Shown here piece after piece: positions 7,468 through 15,339 of a stretch of 16,215 bases of DNA. Position numbers and translations under genes: made by a program. Location: positions 1 to 16,215 of the forward strand of contig DITX01000155.1 in NCBI GenBank assembly GCA_002422225.1, given 5' to 3'. Every line of letters begins with the position of its first letter. Within the stretch, counting starts at the first letter, position 1. The notes beneath the pieces are model-generated. The model saw nothing but the letters and a program-made list of their open reading frames with translations, was not told where the DNA came from and ran no database searches. This stretch comes from Gammaproteobacteria bacterium UBA6173. GTDB taxonomy: Bacteria; Pseudomonadota; Gammaproteobacteria; Pseudomonadales; Pseudohongiellaceae.

Positions 7468-10443
7468 GTGCGACTTTCAGGTTTCCAGCTGACCTTGTTC
7501 TGGGTGTGTTGGCAGATGGCGTTGACGCCAGTGCTGTCTGGATCGCTTCATGCTGACGCAGCAGCCCTGATGACACAACAACAACAGTGGCAGTTGGCGC
7601 CTTTACCGCTGGCTGATGCGCTGGATATCTTCAGTCGCGACACCGGCATTCAAATTGTGTTTCGTCCTGAGCAGGTTGCTGACAAACAGGCGCCTGAGTT
7701 GTTGGGCTTGTTGAGTCATCAGCAGGCCCTTGATCAGTTGCTTGACGGCACCGGTCTGGTGTGGATCAGGGCTGGTGAACGTGTTCTGGCAGTGCGCCAG
7801 CCATCACAGAGCCTAGCGGGTTTGCCAGCGGCGGTCGAGCAAACACAGACTGAAGATAACTCCCGTCCCGCAGTGGAACCCAATCGCTTGCCCGTGATCA
7901 CCACCGTCAGAGTGGCGAGTGCCACGCTGCGTCGCAGTCGGTCAGCGTTGGGTCTGGAGAGACCGCTGTATGAAATGCCGCGCGCCGTGTCGGTGACGTC
8001 CCGCGACCAGCTGGATGCTGGCGATGTCTCTGGTATTGATGATCTGGTAAAGGTCGTCCCAGGTGTATACACGCTGGCGCGCTTCGGTGTTCAGGGCGCT
8101 GCCGACATTCGTAATGCCACTGCGGATGTATATTTCCGCGGTATGCGCCGGGTAACTCAAGAGGGCCATGTTCCCAGTGTTTTAGGAGTAGTTGATCGTA
8201 TTGAAATTGTACGTGGTCCGCCTTCGCCACTGATCGGCATGGGCAAGCCCGGTGGTTACACTGACATTTATCCGCGTACCGGCCTTGCGGTGCAGCCGGG
8301 TGCGTCCGAGGCGTTTGGTGGATTTGCGGAACTGCGCAGTGGTCGTTTTAATCAGGCGATTGCCAGCGCAGGTTTTGGCGGACCTTTGTTATTGGCCGGG
8401 CGCAAGGGGCAATTTTTTGTGTCATCCATGTCAGAAAATTCAGATCAGCATATTGAAGGCGCTGACATTCAGAATCGAGTGCTGCAGGCTGCTCTTGAGC
8501 TGGATAATCTGCTACCAGGCTATCGTTTGGAAACTGGCTTTTATGCCCAGAAGTCCCAGACCGCCGGTGCTTTGGTCAATCGTGCCACTCAAGCCCTGGT
8601 CAGTGACGGTCTTTACATCGCCGGGTCACCGCTGGTTAATCTGGATCTCAACGGCAACGGCCGGATTGGTTTTCTGGAGATGCATCAGGGTTCCCCGGTT
8701 GCTGGTGCTCTATCGGCAGCTAATCAACCGTTGACTCAACATTGGACATGGCCCCGCGACGCACACAATCAGCCTTTGCCATTGTCAGCGTTTCCACGCA
8801 TCAGCAGTATTCCGGCCAGTCTCTTCAATTATCTTCAGACCAACCCCGCACTGGACCCTGATCAGCTGTTGCGTTCGCGAGGCGTTGGAGGTGTGGTGCC
8901 GGACTCTGGTTGGATCCCCGCTGGATTTGCTCTTTCACCTGCCGAGGTTGCGAGGGTGTCATTTGATCGTCGCAAAGCAGGTGCTTTTGAGCGTGAAATC
9001 GGCGCAGATTCGATGTTGATGTATATGGATGTCCTGCCGTCAACTGACAATCCCATGGGCTTTCGAAACCAGTTGTTTGTAGATGTACTGGATCAGTACA
9101 AGCTGTCCGAGCAGCCCGGTGGTGGCAAGCAGGATGTGCGTATTGTGGAAAACCGACTGAGCAAACAGCTGCTAAGCTGGAAAAGTCGCCGTGTTTTGCA
9201 ATTGGATTTGCATGCCACGACCAACCTGCGCTACACACTAGCCACTGGCTATCGTTACGGCGGTGATCACGGTAATCATCGCATCGATGCCAGTGCGCTG
9301 CCCCCGCGAGGTGATGCGAATTCCAGATTTGTGCACGCGTTTGATAACAATGATGTCAATCAGGACGGTGCTCCGTGGATCAGTCGATACCGCAGTCGTT
9401 ATCGTGAGCACGGTGGCGGCTTGATGCTGGATCTGATGTGGCAGGAACACAGCAATCTGCTACTTGGCCTGCGTTATGACTATTCACGTGCGGCGAATAC
9501 CGATGCTGCGGGCACTGTGGATATCACTCAGGGCACCTCATTGGCGCCTGGCAGGTTCAGGACACGCGATCAGCGCAGCACTGGATCTGATGATGGTGTG
9601 TCGTGGCACGTTTCTTACAGCATTCTGCCGGTAAACAACTGGCGCGCTTATCTGACACGCTCACGTACCAGTATGACCCTTGAAGATATCAATAATCGTT
9701 TGGACAATCGTGTCATCGATACCGGGCATATCGGAGACACAGATCTGACGGAGTTCGGCATTCGATACCTGTCGCCGCAGAACAATCGCACGTTCAGCCT
9801 GCTGAGTTTTAGCCAGCAGCTTAATAATCAGAATCAGGCAGGATTCCAGACGCTTCCTTCGTATCTCACCTCGTTTGCGACGCAGGGATGGGAGATGGAA
9901 GTGGCCGCCGAGTTAGGGCAGAGTCTGGATATCACAGCTTATGCGTTGCGTCATGTCACGCACATCAAAGGCAGCAGTGAGGCGCTTATTCTGGTGGATG
10001 CCAGAACGCTTGGTTTTCAGGATGTCCATGATCTGCAGGGGAATCTTGTTTATCCAGCTGAAGCGTTTTTGTATGGTGGCAGAAGTTTTCTTCGCCTTCC
10101 TGATGACGTTGAGGGTTTTGATGTCAGACAGGGATATCCTCGTTATCAGGCCGGATTGTTGCTGCGCTGGCAGTTGCAACCGAACCTGGCATTAAACGCA
10201 AGTCTCAATCATTTCTCTTCAACATATAGTGGTCGATTGAAGCAGATCCGTTTACCTTCGGAACAGATTGCGGGCATTGGGTTGGATCATGTCAATGGCC
10301 CTTGGAGATTTCGTGTGAATATAAATAATCTGCTTGATCGTACCTGGTTAAGAGCAAGGTCTCGCGATTCACTAGGAGAAACCTTGCTGACAGTGATGTC
10401 AGGAAGAACCTGGCAATTTATGGTTCGATACACCTTTGATTAA
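7468..10443 (+). CDS. TonB-dependent receptor with STN signalling domain
   Basis: Outer-membrane TonB-dependent transducer, 991 aa. The GTG start at 7468 follows AGGA (7457-7460) and gives a clean signal peptide (about 1-30); the nearby ATG at 7461 is out of frame. Residues about 41-110 form an STN domain (WQLAPLPLADALDIFSRDTG), the part that contacts FecR. A TonB-box-like VITTVRV lies at 143-149. The plug runs about 165-285, with PRAVSVTSRDQL, VVPGVYTLARFGVQG and RIEIVRGPPSPLIGMGKPGGY. The rest is barrel. An EF-hand-like loop at 393-404 (DLNGNGRIGFLE) opens a long insert, and DVNQDG lies at 629-634. The protein ends YTFD rather than in the usual terminal aromatic residue. Genes for FecI and FecR upstream and a receptor paralogue downstream make it the sensor of this locus. 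Ligand unknown. Confidence 0.92.
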   Translation: MRLSGFQLTLFWVCWQMALTPVLSGSLHADAAALMTQQQQWQLAPLPLADALDIFSRDTGIQIVFRPEQVADKQAPELLGLLSHQQALDQLLDGTGLVWIRAGERVLAVRQPSQSLAGLPAAVEQTQTEDNSRPAVEPNRLPVITTVRVASATLRRSRSALGLERPLYEMPRAVSVTSRDQLDAGDVSGIDDLVKVVPGVYTLARFGVQGAADIRNATADVYFRGMRRVTQEGHVPSVLGVVDRIEIVRGPPSPLIGMGKPGGYTDIYPRTGLAVQPGASEAFGGFAELRSGRFNQAIASAGFGGPLLLAGRKGQFFVSSMSENSDQHIEGADIQNRVLQAALELDNLLPGYRLETGFYAQKSQTAGALVNRATQALVSDGLYIAGSPLVNLDLNGNGRIGFLEMHQGSPVAGALSAANQPLTQHWTWPRDAHNQPLPLSAFPRISSIPASLFNYLQTNPALDPDQLLRSRGVGGVVPDSGWIPAGFALSPAEVARVSFDRRKAGAFEREIGADSMLMYMDVLPSTDNPMGFRNQLFVDVLDQYKLSEQPGGGKQDVRIVENRLSKQLLSWKSRRVLQLDLHATTNLRYTLATGYRYGGDHGNHRIDASALPPRGDANSRFVHAFDNNDVNQDGAPWISRYRSRYREHGGGLMLDLMWQEHSNLLLGLRYDYSRAANTDAAGTVDITQGTSLAPGRFRTRDQRSTGSDDGVSWHVSYSILPVNNWRAYLTRSRTSMTLEDINNRLDNRVIDTGHIGDTDLTEFGIRYLSPQNNRTFSLLSFSQQLNNQNQAGFQTLPSYLTSFATQGWEMEVAAELGQSLDITAYALRHVTHIKGSSEALILVDARTLGFQDVHDLQGNLVYPAEAFLYGGRSFLRLPDDVEGFDVRQGYPRYQAGLLLRWQLQPNLALNASLNHFSSTYSGRLKQIRLPSEQIAGIGLDHVNGPWRFRVNINNLLDRTWLRARSRDSLGETLLTVMSGRTWQFMVRYTFD

Positions 10444-10482
10444 AATAATTTGGTAGGGGGCTTCCAACGCTTGCCGTCACCT

Positions 10483-10505
10483 TAATTGAAATTCTGATTC
10501 AATTA
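10483..10505 (+). other. Dyad upstream of the second receptor gene
   Basis: Perfect 8-bp inverted repeat TAATTGAA / TTCAATTA with a 7-nt centre, ending 1 nt before CGGAG (10506-10510), the ribosome site of the second receptor. It could be an operator for separate transcription of the second receptor, or an RNA hairpin affecting its translation. AT-rich, so chance is not excluded. Confidence 0.35.
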
Positions 10506-10517
10506 CGGAGAACGGAA

Positions 10518-13178
10518 ATGAAAATGTTTCGCAAGTCGCTTTCTTTGTCTGGCAGCATCATGCTGTGCATGTCGGCAATGTCGCCATCGCTGATAGCACA
10601 GACGGCAACACCGGAGGTCAGTGAGATTCTGGTTACAGGCGACTCTGCCAATCTTCTGGCCAACCGTAACAGCAACTCCTCATTTGGATTCGACAAGTCT
10701 ATTGTTGAAACCCCACGCTCTGTTTCGGTTATTGATGCTGAAGCAATTGAGTTGTTCGGACTGACAGCAGTTGAAGATCTTGTGCAATTTGTGCCAGGTG
10801 TCTTTACCACAACACGTTTTGGCATTCAGGGGTCAATTGACGTCAGAAATGTGTCCGCAGATACCTATTTTCGTGGCATGAAACGCGTCAATCTGCAAGG
10901 CCATGCTCGCAGTGTGTTGGCAGCCATGGATAGCATTGAGGTTATTAAGGGGCCACCGTCACCGCTCTATGGTATGGGTAAAATTGGTGGCTATACCAAC
11001 ATGGTACCCAAGTCCGGAAGAGCGGACACTGGTGCGTACATGGAGGACAGCAGTGGTTTTTCACAATTGATTATTGGTGCTTTCAATCGGCAGGAATTCT
11101 CTGCTGGTATTGGAGGTCCTTTTAACATCGCAGACAAAACCGGAGGATATTATGTTTATGCCCTTGCTGAGGACTCCGGCACTTTCAGCCGAGAGGTCAA
11201 CGTTGGACAGAGAATGCTTCAGACAGCCATTTCTCTGGATGAGTTTGTTGGCCCATTCAGGCTTGACGCAGGTGTTAATTACCAGCGCTCACAAACCCAG
11301 GGTGGATTGACGCAGCGTCTTACGCAGGAGCTAATTGATAATCAGACCTATATACGTGGTACTCCACTGGTGAATATGGACGTTAACGGTGATGGCAGAA
11401 TTGGCTATCGCGAGATGCACCAGGCTTCCCCCGTGCGTGGTAACCTCAGTGGCAATAACCAGCCGTTGATACAGCAGTTTGCATGGCCAAGAGATGCTTC
11501 TGGCAATCCCTTGCCACTCGGGCAGTTCCCGTCTGTTCCGGGCATTCCGCAATCCATGTTGACTTTTCTGTCTGCTAACCCATCTGCTGATCCGACAGGA
11601 CTGCTGCGGGCTCAAGGTGCAGGTGGTCCTTTGCCGAGCTCCGGATTTATTCCCGCCGGTTTTGCAATGGATCCGCGTACCGTCGGGTATGACGAACTGG
11701 ATTTAAGGCGAACTGGCGCGTTTGAGCGCGAGTTGCAGGCCGATCTGATGTTGGGTTATCTGGATCTTGTTTATGATGCTGATCCAGATTTCACAATGAA
11801 GGGGCAGTTGTTCTATGACAACATTGATCAGTACAAGATCTCTGAACAACCCGGTGGTGGCAAGCAGGATGTGACAGTAGCTGAAGCAAAATTTACCGTA
11901 ACCCGGCGGCTGATGAATACGCCTGATTGGGTTGATTTAAACACCTTGGCATCGGTTAACTACCGATTTACGGAAGCGACAGGTTATCGATACGGCGGTG
12001 ACTTCAGTTCGTCGCGATCTGATGTGATGGCATCAGTGTTTCCTATGACACCCAATACGACGTTTGCTGTACCGTTTGATAATCCCGATATCAATAATGG
12101 CGGTGCGCCGTGGACATCTGATTACAAAACCCAGTGGAACGAACGTGGATTGGGTTTGATGCTGGACATTAATGTTCTTGAGCGTACCAATGTGATGCTG
12201 GGTGGACGTTACGATTATTCGTCTGCGGTCAACACGGAACTGGCAGGTACTTATAACCCGACCACTCGTACCTCCGCTAATCCTGGCGCATTGCGTACGG
12301 CGGATCAACGCGCTGAGGGGGAAGACGAGGGCTCATCGTGGAGTGCTAGCCTGTCGCATGAGATATTCCCGGGCACGCGACCTTACATTACGGTTGCCGA
12401 ATCAAGTGTGGCACTGGACACCAGCAACAATAAACTTGATAACGCGACGATTATTGATGGTCATATTGGTTCTGCCAAATTAACTGAGTACGGTATCAAA
12501 TCAGCATTTATGGAAGGTCGTTTGTTCTTCTCGTTAGCGCATTATGAGCAAACCAGAACCAGTATTACTGAAGAGGACCCAGGTAGCGTTTTAGGTGCTG
12601 AGGTTTCGTCAACACTGACAGAGGGTGTTGAAGCGGAACTGCGCTTTAATCCGCTGCGAAATCTGGTTATTGCGCTTTATGGCCTCAATCAGGAAACACG
12701 TTTTGTGCCAAATCGAGGTGCCAATATTGTGGTGAATGCTAGGACACTTGGCTTCCGTGATGTGGTTGATTCCTCCGGCAGAGTGATTTATCCGGCCGAG
12801 GCATTTTTGTTTGGCGGTCGCGCTCAATTGGCATTGCCTGCCGGCATGGAAGAGTACGCAGTTAAACAGGGAAATCCGGAAACGCAGTATGGCATGAATG
12901 CGACGTATCGTATGACGGATAACGTTACGCTGACACTGAGCGGTAACCATTTTTCCAGCACCTACTCCGGGCGTTTGAAAACGGTAGAGTTGCCGGCGAC
13001 AACAACCTTCAACACCGGAGTCGCCTATGATACTGATCGCTGGCAGTTCAAACTTGACCTGCGTAACGTGGGAGATGAACAGTACTTCCGCGCGCGATCT
13101 GGCGATACTCTAGGTGAGATATTTGTTCAGGCGATGCCTGGCAGAACGTGGGTGGCAACAGTTCGCACGAGTTTCTGA
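10518..13178 (+). CDS. TonB-dependent receptor paralogue lacking STN domain
   Basis: Outer-membrane TonB-dependent receptor, 886 aa. It has a signal peptide (about 1-27, cleaved after SLIA), then directly a TonB box EILVTG (36-41), so there is no STN domain and no expected signalling to FecR. The plug includes VETPRSVSVIDAEAIELFG, QFVPGVFTTTRFGIQG and GPPSPLYGMGKIGGYTNM. It is a paralogue of the preceding receptor. Shared landmarks include an EF-hand-like loop (288-299, DVNGDGRIGYRE), the segment DQYKISEQPGGGKQDV, ATGYRYGGD and NHFSSTYSGRLK. The terminal residue is Phe, as normal for assembly by the BAM complex. CGGAG at 10506-10510 gives a good ribosome site. The first receptor probably senses and this one transports, or the two bind related ligands. 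It lies 74 nt after the first receptor and is closed by a terminator. Confidence 0.92.
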   Translation: MKMFRKSLSLSGSIMLCMSAMSPSLIAQTATPEVSEILVTGDSANLLANRNSNSSFGFDKSIVETPRSVSVIDAEAIELFGLTAVEDLVQFVPGVFTTTRFGIQGSIDVRNVSADTYFRGMKRVNLQGHARSVLAAMDSIEVIKGPPSPLYGMGKIGGYTNMVPKSGRADTGAYMEDSSGFSQLIIGAFNRQEFSAGIGGPFNIADKTGGYYVYALAEDSGTFSREVNVGQRMLQTAISLDEFVGPFRLDAGVNYQRSQTQGGLTQRLTQELIDNQTYIRGTPLVNMDVNGDGRIGYREMHQASPVRGNLSGNNQPLIQQFAWPRDASGNPLPLGQFPSVPGIPQSMLTFLSANPSADPTGLLRAQGAGGPLPSSGFIPAGFAMDPRTVGYDELDLRRTGAFERELQADLMLGYLDLVYDADPDFTMKGQLFYDNIDQYKISEQPGGGKQDVTVAEAKFTVTRRLMNTPDWVDLNTLASVNYRFTEATGYRYGGDFSSSRSDVMASVFPMTPNTTFAVPFDNPDINNGGAPWTSDYKTQWNERGLGLMLDINVLERTNVMLGGRYDYSSAVNTELAGTYNPTTRTSANPGALRTADQRAEGEDEGSSWSASLSHEIFPGTRPYITVAESSVALDTSNNKLDNATIIDGHIGSAKLTEYGIKSAFMEGRLFFSLAHYEQTRTSITEEDPGSVLGAEVSSTLTEGVEAELRFNPLRNLVIALYGLNQETRFVPNRGANIVVNARTLGFRDVVDSSGRVIYPAEAFLFGGRAQLALPAGMEEYAVKQGNPETQYGMNATYRMTDNVTLTLSGNHFSSTYSGRLKTVELPATTTFNTGVAYDTDRWQFKLDLRNVGDEQYFRARSGDTLGEIFVQAMPGRTWVATVRTSF

Positions 13179-13184
13179 CACAGT

Positions 13185-13220
13185 ATGGGGGCGACCATTC
13201 GCCCCCATCAGTGATTTTTT
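13185..13220 (+). terminator. Intrinsic terminator after the receptor block
   Basis: A perfect 10-bp stem ATGGGGGCGA / TCGCCCCCAT (13185-13194 and 13199-13208) with a CCAT loop, followed 6 nt later by six T residues (13215-13220). It ends the plus-strand receptor transcript. The T-run overlaps the stop codon of the convergent cytochrome gene. The GC-rich stem can also fold in the minus-strand transcript, so it may work in both directions. Confidence 0.8.
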
Positions 13221-13767
13221 AACCCATCCGCCTGAAGATCCCATCCTTTTTAAACATATGCCGGAACGCTGCCCCAATATGCCCGATCAGTAGCACTGCC
13301 AGCACAATAGCCAACGTGCCGTGTATCCCAAATAACTGCGCAGCCAGATCGCTATCCTGTGGGATAAACGGCATGGCCGGCAGGTCATAGCCACCGAGTA
13401 TGATTAGCGCGGGAAATGCTGTGACGCCAGCCCATCCCAGCAGAGGCACCAAGACCAGCAGAACATAAATCGAGTGATGCAGGGCCTTGGCCGCGATTTG
13501 CAATGCGCGCGGCAAAGTGACCGGGTACGCGGGCGCCGTCATGCGCAACTTTAGGCCTATTCTGACCACCATCAACAGCAACACGCTGAAGCCGATTGCT
13601 TTGTGCCAGGCATATAATGTGTTGGTGAGTTCGCCCCAGATATTAGCCTCAGCCCGCTCAGCCATCACGATGCCGATTGGAATCAGCATCAACACCATCA
13701 GCGCCATTATCCAGTGAATCAGACGCCATGCCAGGGGATAGTTCATTACTTTTTGTATGTCTGTCAT
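13219..13767 (-). CDS. Di-haem cytochrome b561, membrane electron carrier
   Basis: Bacterial cytochrome b561 of 182 aa with four predicted membrane helices: about 14-34, 53-72, 96-117 and 146-167. Candidate haem-ligand histidines are His18 (LIHW), His55 (AWHK), His149 (GIHG) and His163 (GHIG), one per helix end and in the family order. Members move electrons between the quinone pool and membrane or periplasmic partners, and some oxidise superoxide. The ATG at 13767 is chosen because AGGA lies 7 nt upstream and the family motif begins just inside; an in-frame ATG at 13827 has no support. It follows the membrane protein at 13840-14331 and may be cotranscribed with it. It might accept electrons from the periplasmic molybdenum hydroxylase, but the two are far apart and on opposite strands, so this is conjecture. 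Confidence 0.88.
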   Translation of the reverse strand: MTDIQKVMNYPLAWRLIHWIMALMVLMLIPIGIVMAERAEANIWGELTNTLYAWHKAIGFSVLLLMVVRIGLKLRMTAPAYPVTLPRALQIAAKALHHSIYVLLVLVPLLGWAGVTAFPALIILGGYDLPAMPFIPQDSDLAAQLFGIHGTLAIVLAVLLIGHIGAAFRHMFKKDGIFRRMG

Positions 13768-13839
13768 GTTCAGTTCCTGCGTCTTTTTACGAAATTTAAA
13801 GTGTTTGGCCGGTATCAGATCTGTCACTTTATGCAGAGT

Positions 13840-14331
13840 CTATTGTTCGCGCGCCGGATGTACGCCAATCAGATAGTCGACATACGCAACCAGAATCCAC
13901 GGCAGCATGGGTTGATCGCCTTCTGGACAGTATGCAAACCAGACAACTGCGGACACTATGTTGCCAAACTGGGCAACAAAAAAGTTCACAACCAGCGCAA
14001 TCAGACCATCCGCCAGTAACGCCTGCAAATTGAAGTTGAGCAAGAAACTGAACAGCTCAAGCACCTCGATACTCAGCAGTGTCCAAAGTATGGCTAGCCC
14101 GTAGAAGCCTCCGCCGAACATCATCCATTGTCGGTAGAGATAGTTACCACTCTTGGCTTTGTTGTTTTTGTGGCTTTTTTTGATGAAATCAAGTTGCTCA
14201 CGGATGGCTTTGTGCCCTGCATTGCGCGACAGCTGCCCAGCACCATAAAGCCAGTTGAACATCAACCAGCTCATGCCAGCAACAGGTATTCCAAGTTTAA
14301 AGGCCGCTATAGACCAGACCAGAATAGACAT
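13840..14331 (-). CDS. Unrecognised four-helix membrane protein
   Basis: I do not recognise this 163-aa protein. It is hydrophobic with about four predicted membrane helices: near 3-26, 69-95, 106-135, and a short one near 142-154. The loop after helix 1 is basic (FIKKSHKNNKAKSGN), which by the positive-inside rule should be cytoplasmic. It lies 72 nt upstream of, and in the same direction as, cytochrome b561, so it may be a membrane partner of it. The open frame reaches 14361, but those codons lie in the REP-like palindrome, so ATG 14331 is preferred. No Shine-Dalgarno sequence precedes that ATG; the palindrome begins only 12 bp away. The stop is TAG and the cytochrome start is in the same frame 25 codons further on. 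Confidence 0.6.
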   Translation of the reverse strand: MSILVWSIAAFKLGIPVAGMSWLMFNWLYGAGQLSRNAGHKAIREQLDFIKKSHKNNKAKSGNYLYRQWMMFGGGFYGLAILWTLLSIEVLELFSFLLNFNLQALLADGLIALVVNFFVAQFGNIVSAVVWFAYCPEGDQPMLPWILVAYVDYLIGVHPAREQ

Positions 14332-14343
14332 ATTAGAATAGTG

Positions 14344-14413
14344 AGGGGACGGAGGGATCATTTTTTGATCCCTCCGTCCCCTGGTTGATCAAAAAATGAT
14401 CCCTCCGTCCCCT
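14344..14413. repeat. REP-like palindrome cluster
   Basis: Three related units lie in 70 bp. Unit 1 (14344-14370) begins AGGGGACGGAGGGATC. Unit 3 (14387-14413) is its exact 27-nt reverse complement. Unit 2 (14367-14382) is a 16-nt reverse complement of the start of unit 1, sharing four bases with its end. RNA or single-stranded DNA could thus fold in two alternative ways: units 1 and 2 with a 7-nt loop, or units 1 and 3 with a 16-nt loop. This resembles REP/BIME elements that are mobilised by REP-associated tyrosine transposases in gammaproteobacteria. No transposase gene is in the window. Confidence 0.75.
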
Positions 14414-14424
14414 ATCAATATCCC

Positions 14425-15103
14425 CTACCAATAAGTAAGAAGGGTAACGCGCGGAGCAGTACACGCGGTTGCGTGCGCGGCGGCGCCGGTGTTGGGGTTG
14501 ATATCGAAGTGCGGAAAGTTACTGCTGGCAAAGGGTTCGATCACTATTTTGTAGAGGATGCCGGGGGTCATCATGCCTTCACGATCAAAACCTTCTCGAT
14601 AGCGGACGCGGAGTATCCCATCAGTGATATTCATGGCGTAACCTCGCGGATAATCATCGGAAGGTGGGTAAACATCGATCAGTTCTACGGTGAAGTCGGT
14701 GTCCGGCTGGTCAGAGGAAATCCACAAATGCGCTTCGATGGCGCCGGTGACTTCCAAATCTTCTGTTAGCACTAGTGTTTGAAATACCAGCACATCGTCG
14801 CGGCTGTTGTTGTGCTGATCAAAAGCGCCGCCAAACATCACCGTATCGCCGGAGGTCAGTGCGCCGTCCAGCGTGGGTACCGGATTGGCCGGGTCGAATA
14901 CAAACTCCAGAAAATCCTCGTGCGTGTTGGCATTGTCCTGTGAATTGTCCTGAGCATTTGACACCGGCTTTGTTGTAAGGAGTGCGTTCCATAATGACTG
15001 GCCAGGTGCCGCCACCGGAGTCCGGCAGATAGATGTCAGTCGCCAGCTGCACGCCATCGCGCATGGGCACCATGACATTGCTCAACACCTGAATTGTGCT
15101 CAT
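14425..15103 (-). pseudogene. CocE/NonD-type hydrolase remnant, catalytic core deleted
   Basis: Remains of a CocE/NonD-family serine hydrolase (X-Pro dipeptidyl-peptidase/cocaine esterase type). ATG 15103 has an AGGA ribosome site 8 nt upstream, and the first 47 or so residues match the family N-terminus (VPMRDGVQLATDIYLPDSGG, then MERTPYNKAG). The frame then loses similarity near 14965. In a different frame, from about 14904 to the TAG at 14425, the C-terminal jelly-roll domain appears: FVFDPANPVPT, TEDLEVTGAIEAHLWISS, DTDFTVELIDVYPPS and DGILRVRYRE. Intact members have about 550-650 residues, so roughly 300-350 internal residues, including the catalytic Ser-Asp-His core, are missing. A second, in-frame loss of about 15-17 residues is likely near 14530 (EPFASSNFPHFDINPNTG). 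Not functional as a hydrolase. Confidence 0.8.
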
Positions 15104-15116
15104 GAATCTTTCCTGT

Positions 15117-15300
15117 TCAGTAGCCAATTGCCACAGCATACGTCAGCATCATCAATGCCAGCACAATGTAGATTGCCCACAGCCACACAATAAATTTTGC
15201 CCACTGTACCCAGGCCACTTGTGCGGCTGCCAGATACGCCAGCAACGTGCCGGGGGTGGGCGTCAACATATTGGTGATGCCGTTGCCAAAGCTGCGTCCT
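15117..15300 (-). pseudogene. C-terminal fragment of a membrane transporter (YfcC-like)
   Basis: The last 60 or so codons of the open frame ending at 15117 encode FGNGITNMLTPTPGTLLAYL followed by a hydrophobic double helix and the end AVAIGY. The pattern G-ITN-TPT-G-L-A with a terminal helix resembles the C-terminus of YfcC/short-chain fatty acid carrier-type transporters. Only the final helices survive and no transporter start is present. The frame is continuous upstream with the TonB-receptor remnant, so a large deletion has joined the two. The stop lies 13 nt before the start of the hydrolase remnant, consistent with a former operon. Assignment of the exact transporter family is from memory of the pattern and is tentative. 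Confidence 0.55.
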
Positions 15301-15339
15301 GCCAGAATGTCGATGCCGATGGTTTCGCGGTCGCCTTCG

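Noticed and set aside
14332..14361. ATG 14361 as the start of the four-helix membrane protein
   Set aside because: The first codons are translated from the REP-like palindrome and add a Pro-rich tail before the membrane helix.
14344..14413. CRISPR repeat or phage attachment site
   Set aside because: The units are inverted and partly overlapping, with no regular spacers, and no cas, integrase or phage genes are nearby.
14425..15078. 217-aa intact open frame as a functional gene
   Set aside because: Only the C-terminal jelly-roll domain of a CocE-type hydrolase is recognisable. Its first 36 or so codons are the out-of-frame reading of that hydrolase's N-terminus.
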